NCBI GenBank assembly: GCA_002395905.1
Contig: DGVK01000185.1
Location: 1 to 6,762, forward strand
Source: Verrucomicrobia bacterium UBA4286
GTDB lineage: Bacteria > Verrucomicrobiota > Kiritimatiellia > RFP12 > UBA1067
Length of the DNA stretch: 6,762 nt
Direction: 5' to 3'
Position numbers and translations under genes: made by a program. Every line of letters starts with the position of its first letter. Position 1 is the first letter of the stretch. The notes beneath the pieces were generated by a model that saw only the letters and a program-made list of their open reading frames with translations, was not told the DNA's origin and did no database searches. Below, one piece after another: positions 1 to 5,867 of the stretch.

Positions 1-37
1 GCGCGCAAGCGCCAGTCTACCCTGCCCGCGGGGAACC

Positions 38-67
38 TTGCCGTCGTGCGGGTAAAGATGGTATAAT
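38..67 (+). promoter_or_regulatory. Extended -10 promoter of the GH97 gene
   Basis: A perfect TATAAT lies at 62-67, preceded by TG at 59-60 (extended -10). A TTGCCG that matches four of six bases of the -35 consensus lies at 38-43, with an 18-base spacer. Only six bases separate the -10 box from the ATG at 74, so transcription should begin at or within a base or two of the start codon. The same 11 bases, TGGTATAATAC, recur ahead of the acyltransferase gene. The motif and spacing are seen; the leaderless transcript is inferred. Confidence 0.75.
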
Positions 68-73
68 ACAACC

Positions 74-2077
74 ATGAAAAAGGAAGCTATGGCGTTTGTT
101 GCGGCTGCGGCCGTGCTAGGGTGCGCCTTTGCGGCAGACAAGGCCGCAGAGGCGGAGTGCAACGGTAATGTGATTCGCCTCTACACGAGGCCGCTTTCGT
201 ATGAGGTGGAAAAACTCGGCAAGACTCTTGTGCCGAGAACCGAGATAGGTCTCTGCATGAACGGGACGTGTCTCGCGCGCGACGCGGAGCTCGTCGGCGC
301 GCCGAAGACTTCTAAGTTGCGCGCCGCGACGCTTGCGACGCCCGTCTACAAAAAATCGTCCGTCAAGACCGGCGGCGTCGAGACGCTTGCGGACTTCGGC
401 GATTTCACGGTGCGTCTCGTGGCGCGCGACGACGGCGTGGCCTACAGGATCGAGACGCGCAAGACCGGCGTGATAACATGCGAGAAGGCCGATCTCTCCG
501 TGCCGAAAAACGCGCGCTGCTGGTTCAACCGCACGCCGCGCGGCAAACTCGGCCACGAAGAGACCGTTCCTGAATTCGCAGACGCGTCGGCGCTTACGAA
601 CGACGTCGCAAAGGCGTTCTATCTGCCGTTCGTGTTTTCGGTCGACGGGAAGACTGTCGCTGTTACGGAGTCTGACATACGCGACTACCCTGTGCTCAAC
701 TTCGGCGATGTAGAGGACGCCGGCGACGCGATGCGTCTGCGCTCGCTCTTCGCGAAGTATCCGAAGACCGTCGCTCACGCCGCCAATGGTGACAAGGGCT
801 GGGCGAACCGCAGTATCCTGGCGAAGGGCGGACGCTGGATCGACGTGATCGCGACCGAGGACTTCATCGCCAAGGCCGAAACCCCCCGCGCTCTGCCGTG
901 GCGCGTGTTCATAATCGCCGACGCGCCGTCGAAGCTCTGCGAAGCAGACATGGTATACGCCCTTGCCGAGCCTGCGGCGGAAGGCGCCGATTTTTCGTGG
1001 GTGAAGCCGGGACAGGTCGCCTGGGACTGGTGGAACGGTTTCGACAACAAGGGCGAAGCGAATGGATGCAACACCGAGACGTACGAGCGCTTCATCGACT
1101 TCGCCGCAGAGACCGGCGTTGAGTATGTCATCCTGGACGAAGGATGGAGCGCCAAGCTCGACATATGGCGGTACAGCCCGGCGGTCGACGTCCCCCGTCT
1201 CATAGAATACGCCGGCAGGAAGGGAGTGGGCATAATCCTCTGGATGGCGTGGGCGCAGGTCTACGGCGACGAGGAACATGTCGCCGAGCACTTCGCGAAG
1301 CTCGGTGCCAAGGGCTTCAAGGTCGACTTCATAGACCGCGCCGACGCGGTTGTCGCGACGTTCCTCGACAGGTTCGCGGCGGCGTGTGCCAAGAACCGGA
1401 TGGTCGTCGACTACCACGGCATCTACCGTCCTTCGGGGCTTCAGCGCAAGTATCCCAACATCCTCAACTTCGAGGGCATACACGGGCTGGAGCAGATGAA
1501 GTGGGCGAAGGTCGACAAGGACATGTGTCTCAACGACGTCGCCTGCTTCTTCCTCAGAATGACGGCGGGTCCCATGGACTACACGCCTGGCGCGATGGAC
1601 AACTACGCGATCGGCGCATACCGCGGCTCCTACAACGATCCAGGCTCCGTCGGGACTCGCGCCCACCAGATGGCGCTCATGGCGCTTTACGAGGCGCCGT
1701 TGCAGATGCTGAGCGATTCGCCGACGAAATACGAGGCCAACATGGAGTGCTTTTCCTTCATGGCGAAAACGCCTGTAGTGTGGGACAGAACCGTCGGCCT
1801 TGGCGGATGCCCCGAGACCTTCGCGGCTGCAGCGAGGATGGCGAAGGACGGCTCGTGGTTCGCGGCCGGCATCACAAACAAGGACGCGCGCGAGGTTTCG
1901 TTCAAGTCGTCGTTCCTCGGCGAGGGCGAGTGGAAGGCCGAGATGTTCCGCGACGCCGAGGGCGAAGGGGCTGATGCGCGCGATTACGTGCACGAGACGA
2001 AAACGGTCAAAGCCGGCGATGTGCTTACGTTCAAGATGTCGTCCGGCGGCGGTTTCATCGTGCGGTTCTCGAAGTGA
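74..2077 (+). CDS. Secreted GH97 glycoside hydrolase, retaining (alpha-galactosidase-like) type
   Basis: This 667-residue protein has the full GH97 layout: an N-terminal signal, a beta-sandwich domain to about residue 290, a (beta/alpha)8 catalytic barrel to about 570, and a C-terminal beta domain. Family landmarks seen are WVKPGQVAWDWWN (309-321), DEGW (355-358), KVDFIDR (416-422), NFEGIHGLEQMKW (465-477) and an SPTKYEANMECF block near the barrel end. In characterised retaining GH97 enzymes (Bacteroides BT_1871) an Asp in the KVDF-type motif is the nucleophile and a Glu in the EG..GLE motif is the acid/base. Here they would be Asp418 and Glu467. Inverting SusB-type alpha-glucosidases lack that Asp, so release of alpha-linked galactose or a similar sugar is likelier, though substrate cannot be fixed. 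The leader (1-21) could be cut by signal peptidase I near AFA-A, or lipidated at Cys17 (VLGC). It acts in the periplasm or outside the cell. There is no Shine-Dalgarno site; the start sits just after the promoter. No polysaccharide-utilisation transporter genes adjoin it. Confidence 0.93.
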   Translation: MKKEAMAFVAAAAVLGCAFAADKAAEAECNGNVIRLYTRPLSYEVEKLGKTLVPRTEIGLCMNGTCLARDAELVGAPKTSKLRAATLATPVYKKSSVKTGGVETLADFGDFTVRLVARDDGVAYRIETRKTGVITCEKADLSVPKNARCWFNRTPRGKLGHEETVPEFADASALTNDVAKAFYLPFVFSVDGKTVAVTESDIRDYPVLNFGDVEDAGDAMRLRSLFAKYPKTVAHAANGDKGWANRSILAKGGRWIDVIATEDFIAKAETPRALPWRVFIIADAPSKLCEADMVYALAEPAAEGADFSWVKPGQVAWDWWNGFDNKGEANGCNTETYERFIDFAAETGVEYVILDEGWSAKLDIWRYSPAVDVPRLIEYAGRKGVGIILWMAWAQVYGDEEHVAEHFAKLGAKGFKVDFIDRADAVVATFLDRFAAACAKNRMVVDYHGIYRPSGLQRKYPNILNFEGIHGLEQMKWAKVDKDMCLNDVACFFLRMTAGPMDYTPGAMDNYAIGAYRGSYNDPGSVGTRAHQMALMALYEAPLQMLSDSPTKYEANMECFSFMAKTPVVWDRTVGLGGCPETFAAAARMAKDGSWFAAGITNKDAREVSFKSSFLGEGEWKAEMFRDAEGEGADARDYVHETKTVKAGDVLTFKMSSGGGFIVRFSK

Positions 2078-2111
2078 TGCGCGGTGCGCCGTGCACGAGT
2101 GCGTCGCTTTG

Positions 2112-2120
2112 TGGTATAAT
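2112..2120 (+). promoter_or_regulatory. Extended -10 promoter of the acyltransferase gene
   Basis: TGGTATAAT at 2112-2120 repeats the extended -10 seen before the GH97 gene and is followed by the same AC. The candidate -35 (TGCACG near 2092-2097) is weak, as is common for TGn-TATAAT promoters. The ATG at 2132 comes 11 bases after the -10 box, so the predicted leader is about five bases, too short for a Shine-Dalgarno site. This implies the acyltransferase is transcribed separately from the GH97 gene. Confidence 0.7.
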
Positions 2121-2131
2121 ACCCGCTGCAG

Positions 2132-2977
2132 ATGAAGAAGACAGATCTGGAGACCTTTCGCAGTGAACTGCTCGCGACCGGCGGCTACTCGACGCCGGCC
2201 GAGCGCCGCGCGCCGGTACGCAGGCGCCCGGGCGCGCTCGTGACGGCGCGTTTCTCGCTCGCGGTGAGCAGGGTGTTCCCGCTTTGCGCTCTCTGCGAGG
2301 CGCTGGGGATCCTCAAGACGGAGCGGTGGGCGAAGTTCTGCTTCTCGACCGTCACCATGCCTGAATCGCTCGGCATGAACGTGATACTCGAAGGCTGGGG
2401 CGACAGGGCCGCCTACAAGGGACCTGTCATGTACCTCTGCAATCACATGTCGACGTTCGAGACCATTCTGCTGCCGCCGGTCATTTTGACATACGGGCCG
2501 TTCAACGTCGTCGCCAAGGCGTCGCTCGCCCACCTCCCGTTTCTGGAGAAGGCTGCGGCCCACATGGGGATTGTCGGCATAGGGCGCAAGAATCCGAAGG
2601 CCGATCTCATGCGACTTCTCGACATCGGATTGAAGCGCATCAACGAAGGCAACAGTTTCCTCATCTTCCCCCAGGGCACGCGCCAGAAGGTCTTCGAGCG
2701 CCGCCATTTCTCGTCCATCGGCGCGAAGCTTGCCGAGAGGGCGGGAGTGCCGATCGTGCCGGTTGCGGTGGATTCGCGGTGCATGCCGACGCGCGAGAGG
2801 GGAATACTCTCGAAAGTGTTCAAGGATTTCGGCCGGGTCGACACGTCGAAAGACATACGCCTCGCGGCGGGGCCGTTGATACCCTGCGGGAAGTCCCGCG
2901 AGATGCACGAGGCCAGTTTCAACTGGATCGCCTCGAAGCTCGAGTCGTGGGGCGTGCCGACCGACAGGGAGAAGTGA
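2132..2977 (+). CDS. PlsC-like lysophospholipid (1-acylglycerol-3-phosphate) acyltransferase with variant motifs
   Basis: This 281-residue protein belongs to the PlsC/LPLAT family, which moves an acyl chain onto a glycerophospholipid precursor at the inner face of the cytoplasmic membrane. Conserved blocks appear in the usual order: NHMSTFE (104-110, motif I), a GIGRKNPKAD segment (near 149-158, motif II region), FPQGTR (179-184, motif III) and VPIVPVAV (motif IV). Two substitutions stand out. The canonical motif I is NHxxxxD and here ends in Glu110. The canonical motif III is FPEGTR and here reads FPQGTR. Both keep similar geometry, so an active enzyme is still plausible. About 60 residues precede the usual domain start, arginine-rich and then mildly hydrophobic, perhaps a membrane-associating helix. 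The start at 2132 fits the promoter just upstream. Whether the product is phosphatidic acid, an ornithine lipid or another acylated lipid cannot be told, so I give no symbol. Confidence 0.88.
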   Translation: MKKTDLETFRSELLATGGYSTPAERRAPVRRRPGALVTARFSLAVSRVFPLCALCEALGILKTERWAKFCFSTVTMPESLGMNVILEGWGDRAAYKGPVMYLCNHMSTFETILLPPVILTYGPFNVVAKASLAHLPFLEKAAAHMGIVGIGRKNPKADLMRLLDIGLKRINEGNSFLIFPQGTRQKVFERRHFSSIGAKLAERAGVPIVPVAVDSRCMPTRERGILSKVFKDFGRVDTSKDIRLAAGPLIPCGKSREMHEASFNWIASKLESWGVPTDREK

Positions 2978-2978
2978 T

Positions 2979-2997
2979 TTCGGTTCGACGAATCGAA
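2979..2997. repeat. 19-base imperfect palindrome between the acyltransferase gene and serC
   Basis: TTCGGTTCGACGAATCGAA has two 9-base arms around a central A, with one mismatched pair (a G-U wobble in RNA). As RNA it can form a 7-bp stem with a 5-base loop. It begins two bases after the acyltransferase stop. No T-run follows, so it does not look like a standard intrinsic terminator. A protein-binding operator or an mRNA-stability hairpin are alternatives. Confidence 0.4.
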
Positions 2998-3005
2998 TTA
3001 AAGTC

Positions 3006-3019
3006 AAGGAAAGGAAAGG
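3006..3019 (+). promoter_or_regulatory. Purine-rich ribosome binding site of serC
   Basis: Three tandem AAGG-type units (AAGGA at 3006-3010, AAAGG at 3010-3014 and 3015-3019) lie upstream of the ATG at 3029, the last ending 9 bases before it. serC therefore uses a Shine-Dalgarno-like site, unlike the two genes before it, which fits translation from a longer transcript that may read through from the acyltransferase gene. Confidence 0.6.
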
Positions 3020-3028
3020 TAAAGTAAA

Positions 3029-4120
3029 ATGGCAAGAGTATACAACTTTTCTGCGGGACCTGCGGTGCTGCCGTTTGAGGTTCTGCAGGAGGCGCAGAAG
3101 GAGCTGGTCGACTTCAAGGGGACCGGCATGTCGGTGATGGAAATGTCCCACCGCGGCAAGGACTACGATGCGATCCACCAGGAGGCGATCGCTACGTTCA
3201 AAGAGCTCTGCGGGCTCGGCGACGACTGGTCGGTTGTGTTTGTGCAGGGCGGCGCGTCGATGCAGTTCGCCATGATCCCGATGAATTTCCTCGCGCCCGG
3301 CGCCACGGCCGACTATGTGAATTCCGGCACATGGGGCAACAAGGCTCTCAAGGAGGCCAGGAAGGTCGCCGCTCTGCGCGGCGCGACGGTCAACGTCGCG
3401 GCCGACTGCCAGAAGGACATCCCGACCCGCCAGCCGGTCGAGTTCGCGTGGACCAAAGGCGCGGCGTATGCCCACATCTGCACCAACGAGACCATATCCG
3501 GCGCAGAGATGAAGACGATTCCGGAAGTCGAGGCGCCGCTGATCGCCGACATGAGCTCCGACATTCTCAGCTGCGAGCGCGACTATTCGAAGTTCTCGAT
3601 GTTCTACGCCGGCGCGCAGAAGAACCTCGGTCCTTCGGGAATGGCTGTCGTCGCCATCCGCAACGACTTCGCCGAGAAGGGGCCCGAGTCGCTGCCGACG
3701 ATGCTGCAGTACCGTACATACACCAAAGAGAACTCGCTCTACAACACGCCGCCGACCTGGGGTATTTACATCTTCGGCGAGACGATGAAGTGGGTCAAGC
3801 GCATGGGCAAGGAGAATCTCTTCAAGCTCAACGCCGAGAAGGCGAAGAAGCTCTATGACGTCATCGACTCCAGCGCGTTCTGGACGCCTACCGCCGTCAA
3901 GGAGTTCCGCTCCAACATGAACGTCACCTGGCGCATCAAGGGCGGCGACGAAGAACTCGAGAAGAAGTTCATCGCCGAGGCCAAGGCGGCGGGCATGAGT
4001 TCGCTCAAGGGCCACCGGTCCGTCGGCGGACTTCGCGCCTCGATATACAACGCCTTTCCGATGGCGGGCGTGGACGCGCTTGTCGAGTTCATGAAGGACT
4101 TCGAAAAGAAGAACGGGTGA
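3029..4120 (+). CDS. serC: Phosphoserine aminotransferase
   Basis: SerC is a cytoplasmic PLP enzyme that transaminates 3-phosphohydroxypyruvate with glutamate to phosphoserine, the second step of serine synthesis; it can also act in pyridoxine synthesis. The 363-residue length is normal. Seen motifs are the N-terminal NFSAGPAVLPFEVL, MEMSHRGKDYDAIH, the QGGAS phosphate-binding segment, the Schiff-base lysine in YAGAQKNLGPSG (Lys198, the same number as in the Escherichia coli enzyme) and the C-terminal GHRSVGGLRASIYNAFP. A purine-rich ribosome binding site precedes the ATG. Codon use is typical of the left block: nearly all glycines are GGC and there are no TTA, CTA or TCA codons. In many bacteria serA follows serC. 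Here only a small open frame follows before the composition changes, so a downstream serine-pathway partner may have been lost at the seam (inference). Confidence 0.97.
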   Translation: MARVYNFSAGPAVLPFEVLQEAQKELVDFKGTGMSVMEMSHRGKDYDAIHQEAIATFKELCGLGDDWSVVFVQGGASMQFAMIPMNFLAPGATADYVNSGTWGNKALKEARKVAALRGATVNVAADCQKDIPTRQPVEFAWTKGAAYAHICTNETISGAEMKTIPEVEAPLIADMSSDILSCERDYSKFSMFYAGAQKNLGPSGMAVVAIRNDFAEKGPESLPTMLQYRTYTKENSLYNTPPTWGIYIFGETMKWVKRMGKENLFKLNAEKAKKLYDVIDSSAFWTPTAVKEFRSNMNVTWRIKGGDEELEKKFIAEAKAAGMSSLKGHRSVGGLRASIYNAFPMAGVDALVEFMKDFEKKNG

Positions 4121-4335
4121 TCCTGCAGATAGCCAGGATTTCCGCCGTCGTGGCGCTTTTAGGCGCTGCGGCGGCGTTGGCGTCTCCAAAGGGGAGGCTG
4201 CCCATTGCCCTGCGCGGAATACGCCGGGCGCTCGGGCGAGCCGACGCCGCGGCGCATGACGCTCCCGTGCCTGCATGGCGCAGGGCGGCGGCGTTCGCGC
4301 TCGCGCTCGCGGCGGTTGTTCTCGCCCTTGCATAG
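4117..4335 (+). CDS. Putative small membrane protein, translationally coupled to serC
   Basis: A 72-residue frame opens with GTG at 4117, sharing GTGA with the serC stop, a classic coupling arrangement. The product has a hydrophobic N-terminal stretch (about residues 2-22, rich in Ala, Val and Leu), a basic, proline-containing middle (about 23-54), and a second hydrophobic stretch (about 55-72) at the very C-terminus. This would suit two membrane passes. I recognise no family. Against it: it starts with GTG, has no clear Shine-Dalgarno sequence beyond AAGAAG, contains a TTA codon that the neighbouring left-block genes avoid, and an Ala-rich frame arises easily in GC-rich DNA. It may also be the truncated beginning of a longer gene if the seam lies just after it. 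Confidence 0.4.
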   Translation: MILQIARISAVVALLGAAAALASPKGRLPIALRGIRRALGRADAAAHDAPVPAWRRAAAFALALAAVVLALA

Positions 4336-4600
4336 CCGCGCCTGTAACAGCATCAAACATAAAAGTATATGGAGGGGGAAAACATGAACCTGTCTAAAAC
4401 GATTGCAGCGGTCGGCGCATGTCAGATTGCGGCGGCCTGCACGAGTCTGCCGGAGATGCGCCAGGAGAGCGCCGATGTAGTGGCCGTTTCTCTGGCCAAC
4501 GGCGGACGGATTGATCCGTCTGCGCTCAAATGGACGCGCGAGCCGGCGGATTTCTCGGTTCGAGACGGAGCGATCACGATAAAGACCGCGCCGCGCACAG
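4336..4600. other. Composition and codon-use boundary (assembly seam or transfer junction)
   Basis: Upstream genes are very GC-rich with Gly mostly GGC and Arg mostly CGC. Downstream genes use GGA, CGG, AGG, TCA and TTA freely. Codons TTA, CTA and TCA occur once (CTA at 116-118) across the GH97, acyltransferase and serC genes, but at least 12 times in the next three genes; the first is CTA at 4603-4605. Initiation style also changes, from leaderless promoters to strong Shine-Dalgarno sites with ATGA overlaps. The exact breakpoint is not visible. A short AT-richer stretch at about 4348-4383 is one candidate and the start of the conserved DUF1349 domain near 4500 is another. Confidence 0.6.
4371..4378 (+). 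promoter_or_regulatory. Strong Shine-Dalgarno site fixing the DUF1349 start at 4384
   Basis: GGAGGGGG ends five bases before the ATG at 4384. An in-frame ATG at 4369 overlaps this site and has no ribosome binding site of its own, so 4384 is preferred. Confidence 0.75.
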
Positions 4601-5127
4601 ATCTATGGCAGCGGACGTATTACCACTTCCGCAACGACAACGCGCCTGTTCTGCAGATGAGCACAAGGGAGAAGTATTTCAGTTTTGTCGTCAAGACGGA
4701 TTTTTCGCAGAGCCATCACCGCTTCGATCAGTGCGGTATCGTCATGTATCTTGATTCCGAAAACTGGCTGAAGGGCTCTGAAGAGTATGAGAATGAGGAG
4801 TTCCAGCACCTGGGAAGTGTTGTTACGAATAACGGCTACTCTGACTGGGCCACGACGGAGATCCCTGCGGACAAGAAGGAGATCTGGTACCGGCTCAGCC
4901 GGCGGGAGGATGATTTCCGCATTGAATGCTCAGAGGACGGAGAGCGATGGAAGCAGATGCGTGTCTGCCACATGGCAGCAGCCGGCGGAAAGGTCCGCTT
5001 TGGTATCTACGCATGCTCCCCGGAAGATTCGTCATTTACAGCGGAATTCAGCCATATGGAACTGACAGAATGCGCATGGCTGGCTCATGACGGGCAGCAG
5101 CCGGACTCTGATGGAGAAAATGCATGA
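4384..5127 (+). CDS. DUF1349 family protein (concanavalin-like fold) with lipoprotein-like N-terminal extension
   Basis: From about residue 41 the 247-residue product is a full DUF1349 protein: DPSALKW, then DLWQRTYYHFRNDNAP (73-88), DQCGIVMYLDSENWLK (115-130), GSVVTNNGYSDWAT (144-157), WYRLSRREDDF, FGIYACSP and a C-terminal HDGQQPDSD tail. The family is predicted to be a jelly-roll, sugar-binding-like domain; its function is mostly uncharacterised. Relatives I know from Firmicutes start close to the LKW motif and look cytoplasmic. Here about 40 extra residues precede it: MNLSKTIAAVGACQIAAAC could be a weak signal with a lipobox-like AAAC (Cys19), followed by a linker. Another possible start is GTG at 4480, with AGGAG at 4463-4467, which would remove the extension. 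The stop overlaps the next gene by ATGA, so it heads a tight operon. The extension lies in the suspected seam and may be artificial. Confidence 0.85.
   Translation: MNLSKTIAAVGACQIAAACTSLPEMRQESADVVAVSLANGGRIDPSALKWTREPADFSVRDGAITIKTAPRTDLWQRTYYHFRNDNAPVLQMSTREKYFSFVVKTDFSQSHHRFDQCGIVMYLDSENWLKGSEEYENEEFQHLGSVVTNNGYSDWATTEIPADKKEIWYRLSRREDDFRIECSEDGERWKQMRVCHMAAAGGKVRFGIYACSPEDSSFTAEFSHMELTECAWLAHDGQQPDSDGENA
5113..5116 (+). promoter_or_regulatory. Ribosome binding site of the YdcF-like gene inside the DUF1349 gene
   Basis: GGAG ends seven bases before the ATG at 5124, within the last codons of the DUF1349 gene. Together with the ATGA overlap this supports coupled translation. Confidence 0.6.
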
Positions 5128-5867
5128 TTTTATCAACTGCATGCCTGTGTTTCGGCGCTGTCTGCTTTCTTTACTATGTCATCCTGGCAGTCTATGCCGG
5201 ACCGGATTTTAATTTTGGCTGGTTCTGGATCCTTCTGGGCATTATGTCTGTTTCAATCGCAGTACTGGGAAGGTTCAGAGACCAGGAAGCGGCGCTGTGG
5301 ATCCGCAGACTTCTGGCCATGACGCTGGCGGCAGGAGTGTTTCTGGTCTGCGTGATGAGTCTGTTTGTGATTCGAGGCATGCATGAGAGGCGGGAAGCGG
5401 GATTTGACTACATGATCGTCCTTGGCGCGCAGGTGCGCGGAACGGTTCCGTCCAGAGCGCTGCTTCGTCGACTTGAGAGAGCCGTCTCAGCGGCGGAGGA
5501 GAATCCGGAGGCAGTCCTGATCCTCTCCGGAGGACAGGGCGGCGGGGAGGACATCAGCGAAGCTGAATGCATGCACAGGTATCTTCTTGAGGCAGGTATC
5601 AAAGAGGAACGGCTGGTCATGGAGGATGCATCCACATCAACGCAGGAGAACCTGCTTTTTTCTGACTCTCTGACGGGCTGCTCAAAAGGGAGGTGCGGTA
5701 TCATCTCGAATGATTTCCACATCTGCAGGGCGCTTATGATGGCTGAAAAGGCAGGGTATGGGGATGCTCATGGGATAGCCGCTCCGGGAGATCCTGTCAT
5801 GGAAGTCCACTATATTGTGCGTGAAGGCGTTGCGATCCTGGCTGCGAAGCTGACGGGAAAATTATGA
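5124..5867 (+). CDS. YdcF/DUF218 family membrane protein
   Basis: This 247-residue protein has three predicted membrane segments (about residues 1-23, 30-49 and 62-84) followed by a DUF218 domain from about 95 to 240. Domain landmarks seen are DYMIVLGAQVRG (95-106), VPSRALLRRLERA, LILSGGQGGGEDISEAECM (SGGQ at 135-138), a DASTSTQENLLFS segment, and SNDFHICRA (195-203). In this family, which includes SanA, ElyC and YdcF, a polar Rossmann-like domain is held at the membrane and is linked in some bacteria to envelope or peptidoglycan integrity; the substrate is unsettled. The order of membrane segments then DUF218 domain is common in Firmicutes. It overlaps both neighbours by ATGA, so it is co-translated with the DUF1349 and trmD genes. 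Codon use (Gly GGA about as common as GGC, several TCA and TTA codons) matches the right block. Confidence 0.9.
   Translation: MILSTACLCFGAVCFLYYVILAVYAGPDFNFGWFWILLGIMSVSIAVLGRFRDQEAALWIRRLLAMTLAAGVFLVCVMSLFVIRGMHERREAGFDYMIVLGAQVRGTVPSRALLRRLERAVSAAEENPEAVLILSGGQGGGEDISEAECMHRYLLEAGIKEERLVMEDASTSTQENLLFSDSLTGCSKGRCGIISNDFHICRALMMAEKAGYGDAHGIAAPGDPVMEVHYIVREGVAILAAKLTGKL

Noticed and set aside
21..54. Possible hairpin or terminator of an upstream gene (CCCGC at 25-29 with GCGGG at 48-52)
   Set aside because: The short arms are far apart, overlap the promoter of the GH97 gene and have no T-run. GC-rich chance pairing is enough to explain them.
1144..1974. Plus-strand 276-codon open frame inside the GH97 gene
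   Set aside because: It lies in another frame of a well-conserved enzyme, and its Arg/Gly-rich product is typical of out-of-frame GC-rich DNA.
2078..2111. Possible terminator after the GH97 gene
   Set aside because: The GTGC/GCAC repeats give only very short stems and there is no T-run.
116..4360. A minus-strand open frame of 1,414 codons covering the whole left block
   Set aside because: The GH97, acyltransferase and serC genes all lie in the same phase and avoid TTA, CTA and TCA, which are the antisense stops in this register. The open frame is a shadow of that codon bias. Its translation is Arg/His/Val-rich with no recognisable domain.
4369..4383. Upstream ATG that would add five residues to the DUF1349 protein
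   Set aside because: It overlaps the GGAGGGGG Shine-Dalgarno site, which is correctly placed for the ATG at 4384.
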